A DNA stretch of 64,000 bases, from assembly GCF_004327285.1 (NCBI RefSeq), contig NZ_QJUI01000007.1:185762-249761 (forward strand), in the 5' to 3' direction. This document shows, in pieces, positions 36,557 through 44,862 of this stretch (positions are counted from its first letter, which is position 1; every line of letters begins with the position of its first letter). The notes under the pieces are model-generated. The model had not been told where the DNA came from. It saw only the letters and a program-made list of their open reading frames with translations, and ran no database searches. Source of the stretch: Phytopseudomonas daroniae. Lineage in GTDB: Bacteria > Pseudomonadota > Gammaproteobacteria > Pseudomonadales > Pseudomonadaceae. The position numbers and the translations under genes were made by a program.

Positions 36557-37420
36557 ATGCTTCCCTATTTCCTCGGTTGTCCTTCCTGGAGCGAAACCGC
36601 CTGGCGCGGCAGTTTCTACCCTGCGGATCTCAATCTGGCTGACAGCCTGGAGCACTACAGCCGTGTGTTCAGCGCGGTGGAAGGCAACACCACCTTTTAT
36701 GCCAGGCCTTCGCAAGACACTGTTGCGCGCTGGGCGCAGCGCATGCCCGCGCATTTTCGGTTTTGCGCCAAGGTGCCCAGGGATATCAGCCACGAAGGTG
36801 ATCTACGGGATCAGCTCGATAACACCCAGGCGTTTCTCGATCTGCTGGCGCCGCTGGGTGAGCGGGTGGCACCCTTGTGGTTGCAGCTTCCGGCGATGTT
36901 CGGGCCGTCGCGTTTGAGTGAGCTGGCGGTATGGCTGGATGAGTTCGTACATCGCCGACTGGCCGTGGAGGTGCGTCATCCGGCGTTCTTCGACAAGGGA
37001 GACGAGGAGCGCGCGCTCAACCGGCTGCTGCACGAGCGCGGTGTGGAGCGTATCTGCCTCGACTCCCGTGCGCTGTTCAGTTGCCGCTCCAGCGATCCGG
37101 CGGTGTTGCATGCGCAATCGAAGAAACCACGCTTGCCGATTCGTCCGGCAGCATTCAGCGATAGCCCCCAGGTACGCTTTATCGGCGGGCCGGATCTCGA
37201 CGCCAATCAGCCATTTCTCGAGCCCTGGCTGGACAAGGTCGCCGCCTGGATCGAGCAGGGTCTGACGGCCTACGTATTCCTGCACACGCCGGACAACCAC
37301 CTTGCCGCCGCCCAGGCGCTGCGCTTCCATCAATTGCTGAGCGAGAGGTTGCCGGGCTTGCCGCCGCTGCCTGAGTACACCGACAGCGAGCCCAGGGCCG
37401 AGCAGCTCGGCTTGCTCTAA
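36557..37420 (+). CDS. DUF72 family protein (YecE-like)
   Basis: A 287-residue TIM-barrel protein. It begins MLPYFLGCPSWSETAWRGSF, the usual DUF72 N-terminus, and has YSRVFSAVEGNTTFYA, FRFCAKVPRDISH, AVEVRHPAFF and a C-terminal YVFLHTPDNHLAA, all matching the family. Structures of DUF72 resemble metal-binding TIM barrels, but the reaction is unknown. The frame is open from TTG 36536; the ATG at 36557 is chosen. Confidence 0.88.
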   Translation: MLPYFLGCPSWSETAWRGSFYPADLNLADSLEHYSRVFSAVEGNTTFYARPSQDTVARWAQRMPAHFRFCAKVPRDISHEGDLRDQLDNTQAFLDLLAPLGERVAPLWLQLPAMFGPSRLSELAVWLDEFVHRRLAVEVRHPAFFDKGDEERALNRLLHERGVERICLDSRALFSCRSSDPAVLHAQSKKPRLPIRPAAFSDSPQVRFIGGPDLDANQPFLEPWLDKVAAWIEQGLTAYVFLHTPDNHLAAAQALRFHQLLSERLPGLPPLPEYTDSEPRAEQLGLL

Positions 37421-37463
37421 ACGGCTAGGCAATCAGGCAGCGACAAGGCGCAAGCAGCCTGTC

Positions 37464-37567
37464 GTAGGGTGGACGACGCTTGCCTACGCGGCCCGATCCT
37501 TCCACCAACCTGGCGATCGCAATGGTGGATGAAAAGAGCGTCAGCTACGCGCCCCGATCCACCCTAC
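37464..37567. repeat. Palindromic gtagggtgga element, copy 3
   Basis: A 104-base copy, longest of the four, because a 15-base piece (agctacgcgccccga) is inserted before the right terminus. Ends are GTAGGGTGGACGACGCT and TCCACCCTAC. Same orientation as copy 1. Confidence 0.85.
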
Positions 37568-37577
37568 GGCGGCTATC

Positions 37578-37625
37578 GCCACTTTATTGCCTGTCAGGCC
37601 AGGCGCAGGTGGTTGTCCCATAGCC
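37578..37625. repeat. Duplicated 3' end of the DUF1513 gene (remnant copy)
   Basis: These 48 bases match 37701-37748 at 45 positions. Read on the minus strand they encode the same last residues WDNHLRLA and stop codon as the gene at 37717-38817. The 75 bases between the copies hold ggattagcgaagcgtaatcc, a self-complementary repeat piece, so the duplication probably accompanied insertion of that repeat. Confidence 0.85.
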
Positions 37626-37700
37626 TCGTAGGTTGGATTAGCGAAGCGTAATCCGACATTTGGCCGGCACATCCGATACAAATTTCGAACGTCCGCCAAC

Positions 37701-37748
37701 GCCACTTTGTTGCCGGTCAGGCCAAGCGCAGGTGGTTGTCCCATAGCC
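37701..37748. repeat. Genuine 3' end of the DUF1513 gene (parent copy of duplication)
   Basis: Parent of the 48-base duplication at 37578-37625; contains the functional stop codon of the gene at 37717-38817. Confidence 0.85.
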
Positions 37749-38817
37749 CTGCCGGGAGTTCCAGCGGCTGCATGGCGATGCGCTCGCTGCGGCAGTCATA
37801 CAGGCGGCAGCGGCCAATGCCGGCGCTGACCACGAAGCCGTTTTCCACGGCGCCGACGCCGGCACAGTCGGGTAGGGCGGCGTCCAGGCGTACGGCGCCA
37901 CTGTCCAGATCCCAGATGAACAGGCGATTGCCTCGAGGTGCGGTCATCGCCAGCAGGCGCAGGTCGCTGTGCACCGCCACGCTGGCGGTGTACTGGTTCA
38001 TCATCTGGCGTTGCGCATCGGCCATCGGGAAGTGCTGGAATGGCTGACCGGGGCGCTTGATCGCCACCAGTGGCACCGCATCCATGGCGTCGCCCATGTA
38101 CTGCTGGCCGCTGACGATGGTGCCGTCACTGGCCACGGCCAGGTGGCGCACGCTATTCATCTGTTCGGGCAACTGCTCCTTGCTGTGCAGGGTGCCGTCG
38201 CGGGCCATCAGTACCAGGCTGGCTTGCATGGCATTCAGGTTCATCTCCACCCGGCTTTCCGCCTCGGTGCGGATGCCGCCGTTGGCGACCACCAGGGTCT
38301 CGCCATCGGGCATCCACAGCACCTGATGGGGGCCGAGGCCATGGGTGGACAGCTCGTCGCGACGCAGCAGGCGCTCGCCTTCCAATCGATAGGCGCCGAG
38401 TACACCGCGACCTGGATCACGGGTGTCGTTCTCGGTGGCGTACAGCCACTCGCCATCCTTGTGGAACACCGCGTGGCCGTAGAAATGCCGATCTTTTTCG
38501 CTGCGCAGCGTCTGCAGCAGGCGGCCGTCACGGGTGTCGATCAGGTAGCTCTCGGTGCTCGGCCGGCGACCGACGAACAGCGCCATGGGCAAGCTGGGAT
38601 GGGGCACCACATCATGGCAGCGCTCCGTGACTTGAGTGGCGAAGGCGCGCTCGCCATCCAGTCGGTAACCGACGGCGTAGTGTTTGCCGCCCTGGTCGTT
38701 ACGAGCCGACAGCAACAGCGGCTGGCCGCCGGTGTGGCTCAACTTCCAGCTGCCCAGCGCGCCGGCCGCCAGAACCGCTGCACTCAGGCCGAGAAAGGCT
38801 CTGCGTTTGATGCTCAT
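37717..38817 (-). CDS. DUF1513 beta-propeller periplasmic protein
   Basis: A 366-residue exported protein. The N-terminus carries a twin-arginine signal (IKRRAFLGLSAAVLAAGAL). The body has repeated blade-like segments (HPSLPMALFVGRR, HFYGHAVFHKDGEWLYATEND, GLGPHQVLWMPDGETLVVANG, SGQQYMGD, RGNRLFIWDLDSG), a seven-bladed-type propeller. It closes the iron-linked periplasmic group: upstream are an imelysin-like lipoprotein and a di-heme oxidoreductase, and further up icmP. Role unknown; family context suggests handling of iron or haem in the periplasm. A duplicated copy of its 3' end lies just downstream. Confidence 0.85.
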   Translation of the reverse strand: MSIKRRAFLGLSAAVLAAGALGSWKLSHTGGQPLLLSARNDQGGKHYAVGYRLDGERAFATQVTERCHDVVPHPSLPMALFVGRRPSTESYLIDTRDGRLLQTLRSEKDRHFYGHAVFHKDGEWLYATENDTRDPGRGVLGAYRLEGERLLRRDELSTHGLGPHQVLWMPDGETLVVANGGIRTEAESRVEMNLNAMQASLVLMARDGTLHSKEQLPEQMNSVRHLAVASDGTIVSGQQYMGDAMDAVPLVAIKRPGQPFQHFPMADAQRQMMNQYTASVAVHSDLRLLAMTAPRGNRLFIWDLDSGAVRLDAALPDCAGVGAVENGFVVSAGIGRCRLYDCRSERIAMQPLELPAGLWDNHLRLA

Positions 38818-38820
38818 CGG

Positions 38821-39882
38821 TCAGTCCCCGTCGTTGGCATTGAAGCCCAGCTGGATGCCCAGTGCACGGGCCAGTTCGCCATCATGCAGGCGGTGCAATA
38901 CGTTGAGGCTGTCGTAGAATTCGTTGAGGGCCTTGCTCCCGGCTTCATCGCCGAGCAGTTCGCCCAACGGGCGCTGCAGGCCGGTGAGCTTCTGCCGGGT
39001 ATCGGCATAGGCTGCATCGATACGTTGCTTGAGGGTGTCCTGGTCGCTGCCGAGCAGGGCCTGGATGCCGTCCTTGTTCGCGCCCCGCCAGATTCGCTCG
39101 GCTCCGGCCAGGCTGGCACCGATGTTGGCCAGACTGGCCTGGCTGCGCCAGGCTTCGGCCTGATAGGGCTGCGGTAGCCCCTTGCTCTGTCGGCCCATCG
39201 GTGCGCCGAGCTTCTTCTTCAGGCTGTCGATGGCGGTGATCTGGGTACGCAGGATGTCGGAGATCGCCTCTCCGGCCTCGGCATAGCGCTCGTTGGGGAA
39301 GGTCTTGAACTGGCTGAGCGCGCCATCCTTGGCCTGCCACTGCTCCAGTACCGTATTGGCCAGAGCCTGCTGATGTTCGCCGATGGCGACCAGCAGTGGG
39401 CAGTAGCGAGCTTTCTGCTCACTATCCTGCAGGTCGATCTCCGGGTCGTAGATCAGGTATTCGTAAGCGGTGAGCCCCTGGACGACGACGCTGGATTTCT
39501 CCAGGTCGGCAGGGCTGAGCTGTGGCTTGCTTTTGACCAGTGCCTGCACCTGACGCGCCACCAGGTTTTTCTTGTCCGGCCAGAACTGCACCTGCCAGGT
39601 GCGATTGCCCTCGGCCAGTGGCCCGACCACCAGGGGTTGCAGACCTGCCCAGGCGCTCTGGGTGGTGAGAAAGGCCTGGCGCGCCGCCGATAGATCCTGG
39701 TCGCCGGCGCAGAACGCCTTGGAACTGGTGGCCAGGCCTGCATTGGCCTCCCTCCAGGTGCTGTGGGCCGGCAGCAGCACACCTTCGGCCAGCGCAGCGC
39801 TGACCGTGGCCTGAGGATCGGCGGGTGAGCAGGCGGCCAGGGTCATGCCCAGCAGGGCGATGGTCAGCGGAGAACGGATCAT
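38821..39882 (-). CDS. Imelysin-family lipoprotein with altered active-site motif
   Basis: A 353-residue lipoprotein (lipobox LAAC, Cys18). Helical two-half structure as in imelysin/ICMP proteins, usually iron-regulated periplasmic or outer-membrane proteins. The family's GxHxxE motif is seen as GLTAYEYLIYD at residues 136-146: the His is replaced by Thr, while the Glu remains, so any metal site differs from that of IcmP. The start of the DUF1513 gene is 3 bases past its stop codon, so they are co-transcribed. The di-heme gene is immediately upstream. Confidence 0.88.
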   Translation of the reverse strand: MIRSPLTIALLGMTLAACSPADPQATVSAALAEGVLLPAHSTWREANAGLATSSKAFCAGDQDLSAARQAFLTTQSAWAGLQPLVVGPLAEGNRTWQVQFWPDKKNLVARQVQALVKSKPQLSPADLEKSSVVVQGLTAYEYLIYDPEIDLQDSEQKARYCPLLVAIGEHQQALANTVLEQWQAKDGALSQFKTFPNERYAEAGEAISDILRTQITAIDSLKKKLGAPMGRQSKGLPQPYQAEAWRSQASLANIGASLAGAERIWRGANKDGIQALLGSDQDTLKQRIDAAYADTRQKLTGLQRPLGELLGDEAGSKALNEFYDSLNVLHRLHDGELARALGIQLGFNANDGD

Positions 39883-39893
39883 GCGCAGCTCCT

Positions 39894-41321
39894 TTACAGT
39901 GAGTTCAGAAAGGCCAGAAGCGCGGCGCGCTCCTCGCTGGAAAATGTCAGTACGTGGCGCTTGGCCGCTTCGCCTTCGCCGCCGTGCCAGGCAATGGCTT
40001 CGAGCAGGTTGCGTGCGCGGCCGTCATGCAGGAACTGGGTATGGCCGCTGACGTTTTCGGTCAGGCCAATGCCCCACAGCGGCGCGGTGCGCCATTGTCT
40101 GCCGCTGGCGCGGAATTCGCTGCGGCCATCGGCCAGGCCGTCGCCCATGTCGTGCAGCAACAGATCGGTATAGGGACGAATGGTCTGGTTGGCCAGTTCC
40201 GGCTCGGCGGCATCGGCGGCGGTGACGAACTGCGGTGTGTGGCAGCCCTGGCAGCCGGCGCGATGGAACAGGGTCTTGCCCGCCAGCACCTGGGCGTCGT
40301 CGGCCTTGCGGCGGGCCGGCACAGCGAGGTTACGGGTGTAGAACAACACCATGCTCATGATGTTATCGCTGACTTCCGGCTCGCCGCCGTGGGGCGCCTG
40401 GCGGCAGGCTGTCTGCGCATCGGTACACTGGTCGTGTGGCAGCAGGCTGCTGGTCAGGCCCATGTCATGGGCGAAGGCGTGAGCATTCTGCTGATTCAGG
40501 GTTGGCTGCCCGGCTTTCCAGCCGAAACGGCCAAGCACGGTCTTCTGCTGAGCGTCGTCCCATACCCAGTTGGGCTGCCCGGCGATGCCATCGCCATCAC
40601 GATCCTCGGGATCGGCGTTGGCCAGAATGGCCGATTCCGGGATCGCCTCGAGCAGGCCGAGGCCGATCATCGGCGGCGCGACTCGCGCGGAGAACAGCGT
40701 ATCGGGGTGCATCGGCCCGTAGCCGAGCTGGCTGATGTTCAACTGCGGTTTGCGCAACTCGAGGGTGTAGCCGTCATCGAACTGCACGCTATGGGTGCTG
40801 TACTCGACGCGCACCTTGCCCTCGGGGGGCACGCCCGGGTTGGCCATGTCCTGCAACTGGGCACCGTACTTCGGCTCGGGTAGCACGCCCTGGCGCTCGA
40901 TGATCCACTCGTCCGCGCTGCCGGCGGGAATCGACAGGCGCACCAGCATCGACACGGCATTCACGCTGCCGGGTTCGGGCGGATGGCCACGGCCATCGCG
41001 GATATGGCAGTTCTGGCAGGCGTTGGTATTGAGCAGCGGGCCGAGGCCATCCCGTGCGGTGGTGGTGGAAGGTGCGATCACCCAGGGGTTGCGGAAGAAA
41101 CTGTTGCCCACGCTGAAGTCCAGGCGACGTTCGGCCTTCAGGTTGGCGGAGGGCAGGGAGAAGGCGTTGTGGTCGCTGCGCGATACCGTGGCCGTACCGC
41201 CGGAGAGGGCTTCGCCGGGCTCGGCCTGGGTGAAGCGTGGCGACTGGTCGCAAGCCACCTGGGCGCCTGCCAGGATCAGGAGCAACAGCGGCAGCGGGCG
41301 ACGGAGCGGCGCAAGCATCAC
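39894..41321 (-). CDS. Di-heme oxidoreductase family protein (DUF1111)
   Basis: A 475-residue exported c-type cytochrome-like protein. The signal peptide is MMLAPLRRPLPLLLLILAGA..., possibly with lipid attachment at Cys24. Two haem-attachment motifs are seen: CQNCH near residue 104 and CQGCH near residue 357, with GFGWKAGQPTLNQQ and the C-terminal FLHDGRARNLLEAIAWHGGE of the family. Known as 'thiol oxidoreductase' with little biochemistry. It is followed 11 bases later by the imelysin gene. Upstream, at 41377-41395, is a Fur-like box resembling the one before icmP. Confidence 0.9.
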   Translation of the reverse strand: MMLAPLRRPLPLLLLILAGAQVACDQSPRFTQAEPGEALSGGTATVSRSDHNAFSLPSANLKAERRLDFSVGNSFFRNPWVIAPSTTTARDGLGPLLNTNACQNCHIRDGRGHPPEPGSVNAVSMLVRLSIPAGSADEWIIERQGVLPEPKYGAQLQDMANPGVPPEGKVRVEYSTHSVQFDDGYTLELRKPQLNISQLGYGPMHPDTLFSARVAPPMIGLGLLEAIPESAILANADPEDRDGDGIAGQPNWVWDDAQQKTVLGRFGWKAGQPTLNQQNAHAFAHDMGLTSSLLPHDQCTDAQTACRQAPHGGEPEVSDNIMSMVLFYTRNLAVPARRKADDAQVLAGKTLFHRAGCQGCHTPQFVTAADAAEPELANQTIRPYTDLLLHDMGDGLADGRSEFRASGRQWRTAPLWGIGLTENVSGHTQFLHDGRARNLLEAIAWHGGEGEAAKRHVLTFSSEERAALLAFLNSL

Positions 41322-41376
41322 AGGGGTTCGCGACAGAAAAATCAGGGCGGCAATATTAGCAGGCTAACTAGCTTTA

Positions 41377-41395
41377 AATAAGACAGATTTGCGTT
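41377..41395 (-). promoter_or_regulatory. Candidate Fur box before the di-heme operon
   Basis: On the minus strand this reads AACGCAAATCTGTCTTATT, 15 of 19 positions identical to the candidate box before icmP. It lies 56-74 bases upstream of the di-heme gene start. The palindromic symmetry is weaker than that of the icmP box, so it may be diverged. Confidence 0.45.
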
Positions 41396-41489
41396 AGGGT
41401 TCGTTGAAACCGCCCATGGCCGTGTACGTCGTAAGAGCAGGCGTCGCGATGCTACGGGCCGGTGTATTTGGATGAAGCGGCGGGGCCGC

Positions 41490-42386
41490 TCATACCGACT
41501 TCACGATGTGTTCGCGCAGCCACTGATGGGCCGGGTCGCGGTGGATACGTTCGTGCCAGAGCATGAGCATCTCGAAGCCTGGTACCTCCAGGGGAGGTTC
41601 GACCACTTGCAGCGCGGCGTTGTCGCGTACCAGCCGCGACGGCACCACCGCCACCAGATCGGTGCTGGCCAGCACCGCGCCGAGGAACAGGAAGTGCGGA
41701 ACGGACAGGGCGACCCGTCGGCTCATGCCCCGTTCTGCCAGCTGCGTATCCGTTACCCCCTGAAAGCCGCCGCCGTCCGGCGACACGATCACCTGGTCGA
41801 GCTTGCAGAACTGCGCCAGTGTCGGCCGGCGCTGCAAGCGAGGATGTCCGGCGCGGCCGGCGAGTACGTAGCGCTCGCTGAACAGGAAGCGGTGGCGCAG
41901 GGACGCAGGCGCTTCGTCACGGGTACGCAACACCAGGTCGATCTCGCCCCGTTCGGCTTGCCCGGCGATGCGCGATGGCGGCATGTCCAGAACGGCCAGG
42001 CGGGTGCCGGGCGCTGCCGAACGCAAGCCGGACAACGCCGGCAGCAGGATGGTCGACTCGCTATAGTCGGACGCGGCTACGCGCCAGGTGTTGTCGGCCT
42101 TGGCCGGATCGAAGGGGCTGGACGGCGACACCGCCCGTTGCAGCGACTCCAGCGCCTGGCGCAGCGGTTCGCGCAACTCCTCCGCCCGTGCCGTTGGCCG
42201 CATTCCCCGTGGCCCGGGCAACAGCAACGGGTCGCCAAGGGCCTCGCGCAGCTTGGCCAGATGCACGCTGACCGATGGCTGGGACAGGTGCAGGCGCTCG
42301 GCTGCCCGGGTGACATTGTGCTCGGCGAGCAGGGCATCCAGGGTGACCAGCAGATTCAGGTCGAGACGCCTCAAGGAATTGTGCAT
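41490..42386 (-). CDS. LysR-family transcriptional regulator
   Basis: A 298-residue regulator. The N-terminal helix-turn-helix reads LLVTLDALLAEHNVTRAAER then LHLSQPSVSVHLAKLREALG (residues about 10-50), followed by the LysR co-inducer domain. The start is set at 42386 (MHNSLRRLDLNLL), the typical family start; the frame reaches 42419. It is divergent from the flavodoxin-fold oxidoreductase with 87 bases between them, so it very likely controls that gene. A symmetrical GAAATcaATTTC at 42406-42417 could be part of its operator. This pair interrupts the iron-linked group. Confidence 0.9.
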   Translation of the reverse strand: MHNSLRRLDLNLLVTLDALLAEHNVTRAAERLHLSQPSVSVHLAKLREALGDPLLLPGPRGMRPTARAEELREPLRQALESLQRAVSPSSPFDPAKADNTWRVAASDYSESTILLPALSGLRSAAPGTRLAVLDMPPSRIAGQAERGEIDLVLRTRDEAPASLRHRFLFSERYVLAGRAGHPRLQRRPTLAQFCKLDQVIVSPDGGGFQGVTDTQLAERGMSRRVALSVPHFLFLGAVLASTDLVAVVPSRLVRDNAALQVVEPPLEVPGFEMLMLWHERIHRDPAHQWLREHIVKSV

Positions 42387-42473
42387 GGCAATACCTGGAA
42401 TACTGGAAATCAATTTCAACTATATCTCAGGGGGGCTTAGGGTGTGCCCATCTATTTACTGGAGCAGCGTGCC

Positions 42474-43310
42474 ATGAATGTCCTTCTCGTCTATGCCCAC
42501 CCCGAGCCTCGATCCTTGAACGGTTCGTTCAAGGACTTCGCCATCCGACGCCTGGAGGCTACCGGCAATACCGTGCAGGTGTCCGATCTGTACGCCATGC
42601 AGTGGAAGGCCATGCTGGACGCGAATGACAGCGGTACGCGGCACAGTGCTGCGCGCTTCGATCCGTCGCTGGATTTGCGGCGGGCACTGGAGAGCGGCAC
42701 GCTGCGTGCCGACATCGCTGGCGAGCAGGAAAAGCTGCGCTGGGCGGATGCCGTCATCCTGCAATTCCCGCTGTGGTGGTTCTCGATGCCAGCCATCCTC
42801 AAGGGCTGGGTCGATCGTGTGTATACGGACGGCTTCGGCTTCGGCGTGGGCGAACACTCGGATACGCACTGGGGTGATCGCTATGGCGAAGGCGTACTGG
42901 CGGGCAAGCGCGCCATGCTGGTGGTGACGATCGGAGGTTGGGCGCCGCACTACGGGCCCCGCGGAATCAACGGCCCGATCGACGACATTCTGTTCCCGAT
43001 CCAGCATGGCGTCCTCTTCTACCCGGGCTTCGAGGTACTGCCGCCCCATGTGATCTACCGAGCCAACCGGATCGACAAAGCCGGTTTTGCGCAGGCCTGC
43101 GCTGCGCTGGGAGAGCGCCTGGATGCACTCTGGACGACTGCGCCCCTGGCGTTCCGCAAGCAGAATGCCGGGGACTATCTCATTCCGGAACTGACGCTGC
43201 GGCCTGAGCTGGCGCCAGGACGATCCGGTTTCGAGGTTCATGTCGAGCGGGAACCACGCTGTTCTGGGCGTGAACCCGCCGAACAGGACGTCGTCAGCCT
43301 GGCGAAATGA
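42474..43310 (+). CDS. NAD(P)H dehydrogenase (quinone), flavodoxin fold
   Basis: A 278-residue flavoprotein related to KefF/MdaB/DT-diaphorase. The FMN/FAD phosphate loop is YAHPEPRSLNGSFKDF (residues about 6-21), followed by WADAVILQFPLWWFSMPAILKGW with the family's FPLWW, and a TIGGWAPHYGPRG loop. It would reduce quinones or related electrophiles with two electrons, a detoxification role. The ATG at 42474 has GGAG nine bases upstream. Divergent LysR regulator; a bidirectional terminator follows at 43311-43350. Confidence 0.88.
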   Translation: MNVLLVYAHPEPRSLNGSFKDFAIRRLEATGNTVQVSDLYAMQWKAMLDANDSGTRHSAARFDPSLDLRRALESGTLRADIAGEQEKLRWADAVILQFPLWWFSMPAILKGWVDRVYTDGFGFGVGEHSDTHWGDRYGEGVLAGKRAMLVVTIGGWAPHYGPRGINGPIDDILFPIQHGVLFYPGFEVLPPHVIYRANRIDKAGFAQACAALGERLDALWTTAPLAFRKQNAGDYLIPELTLRPELAPGRSGFEVHVEREPRCSGREPAEQDVVSLAK

Positions 43311-43350
43311 AAAAAGCCGATGCGAATCGCTTCGCATCGGCCTGCTTTTA
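43311..43350. terminator. Bidirectional terminator between quinone reductase and icmP
   Basis: A perfect 11-base stem GCCGATGCGAA / TTCGCATCGGC (43316-43326 and 43331-43341) around TCGC, with A-run at the left and T-rich sequence at the right; it serves the two convergent genes. Confidence 0.9.
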
Positions 43351-43367
43351 CAGCGTGTCGCGCCGGA

Positions 43368-44705
43368 TCAGAACTCGTGGTCGGCGGTGTCCGGATTGAG
43401 GTCGCTGATGCCCAGCTTGGCGGCCGCTTGCTCGATGGCGCCGGTCTGCTTGACCAGGGCAGCGATGGCATCGCGTACCAGTTGCTGGCCTTCGGCATTG
43501 TCGGCAGCGATCAGTTGGTCGAAGTGCTGACCGTTGTTGGCGCTGTCGACCAGGGCCTGCAGCTTGGCTTCGGTGGCCTCGAGGTCGGCCTTGAGGGTGC
43601 TGTCGGTTGCGGCGTCTGCCTTGGCCACCAGCTCGGACAGGCTCGGGCCGCTCAGGGGGCTGCCGTCGGCTTTCTTGTACTCGCCCAGGTAGACGTTGCG
43701 GATGCCCTTGCCATTGTAGAAGTGCGAGTTGTGGGTGTTGTCGCTGAAGCAGTCGTGCTCGTCTTCGGTGGAGTTGGCTTCCAGCGCGACCTTCATGCGC
43801 TCGCCTGCCAGCTCGCCGAGGGACAGGCTGCCCATGCCGAACAGGATCTTGCGCAGACCGTTTTCGGCGGACTCGCCTTCCAGGGTGGCGCGGTAGTTGT
43901 CGGCAACACCGGCTTTCCACTGGCCGGCCATTTCGTCGAGGTCGGCAACCAGCAGTTCGGTAGCGGCCTTCAGGTAGGCGCGGCGACGCTCGTTGTGGCC
44001 GCCAGTGGCGCCGTCGCCGACTAGGTAGTCGCTGGCCGGACGCTCGCCGGCACCCGGGCCGGTGCCGTTCAGATCCTGGCCCCAGAGGAGGAATTCGATG
44101 GCGTGGTAACCGGTGGCGACGTTGGCTTCGGAGCCGCCCAGTTCGTTCAGGCTGGCCAGCAGATCCGGGGTGATCTCGCTGACGTCGAGCTTGTCTTCGC
44201 CGACCTGGATCTCGGTGTTGGCGATGATGTTGGCGCTGGCGCCGGGGTTGCCCAGGGCGTGCTGGTAGTCTTCGGCGACATAGTCGATCAGGCCTTCGTC
44301 CAGCGGCCATGCGTTAACCTGGCCTTCCCAGTCGTCGACGATGGTGTTGCCGAAGCGGAACACTTCGCTCTGCATGTACGGCACGCGTGCGGCCAGCCAG
44401 GCTTCGCGTGCGGCTTTCAGGGTTTCGTCATTCGGTGTGGCGAGCAGGGCATCGATGGCGGTCTGCAGGGTCTTGGCGGTGCTGGCCGCATCGTCGAACA
44501 CGGCGGAGGCGATGTCGGCGTAGTGCTTGACCACGGCTTTCGCTGCAGCTTCGTCGAAGGCACCGGCCGCTGCTGGAGCACTGCTGGTGCTGGCTTCTGG
44601 CGCCGGGGCGGCGGCTTGGTTGGCAGGCGCCTTGTCTTCGCCGCAACCGGCGAGGGCAATGGCGATGGCCAGCAGGCTGGCAGAAGCCAGGGGCATACGA
44701 ATCAT
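43368..44705 (-). CDS. icmP: Imelysin-family lipoprotein (IcmP-like, iron-regulated)
   Basis: A 445-residue lipoprotein (lipobox LAGC, Cys21; low-complexity Ala/Pro linker to about residue 50). The imelysin motif GYHAIEFLLWGQD is intact (His201, Glu204). P. aeruginosa IcmP was named an insulin-cleaving metalloproteinase, but the family is now linked to iron uptake. Its promoter carries a Fur-like palindrome. The gene is the head of the iron-linked group: the remaining three genes lie beyond the inserted LysR/quinone-reductase pair. Confidence 0.88.
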   Translation of the reverse strand: MIRMPLASASLLAIAIALAGCGEDKAPANQAAAPAPEASTSSAPAAAGAFDEAAAKAVVKHYADIASAVFDDAASTAKTLQTAIDALLATPNDETLKAAREAWLAARVPYMQSEVFRFGNTIVDDWEGQVNAWPLDEGLIDYVAEDYQHALGNPGASANIIANTEIQVGEDKLDVSEITPDLLASLNELGGSEANVATGYHAIEFLLWGQDLNGTGPGAGERPASDYLVGDGATGGHNERRRAYLKAATELLVADLDEMAGQWKAGVADNYRATLEGESAENGLRKILFGMGSLSLGELAGERMKVALEANSTEDEHDCFSDNTHNSHFYNGKGIRNVYLGEYKKADGSPLSGPSLSELVAKADAATDSTLKADLEATEAKLQALVDSANNGQHFDQLIAADNAEGQQLVRDAIAALVKQTGAIEQAAAKLGISDLNPDTADHEF

Positions 44706-44763
44706 GACGAAATCCTTTGCGTGTTGATGGGGCGTACGTGGCGGTGCACGTTAACCGGCACAT

Positions 44764-44782
44764 AATGCGAAAGATTTGCATT
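44764..44782. promoter_or_regulatory. icmP: Candidate Fur box upstream of icmP
   Basis: AATGCGAAAGATTTGCATT, an imperfect 19-base palindrome with outer arms AATGC/GCATT, close in form to the Pseudomonas Fur consensus (AATGANAATNATTNTCATT). It lies 59-77 bases upstream of the icmP start codon, a usual operator position. Confidence 0.6.
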
Positions 44783-44862
44783 TTGCGCAAAGGGTCGTGT
44801 GACATATTTGGAAAAAGACAGCCGTACTACGCGCTTCCCGCCATACACGAACCATTGTCTGA

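Noticed and set aside
37464..37716. Small open frames within the repeat block
   Set aside because: They are formed by repeat sequence and duplicated gene end, with no ribosome site or domain.
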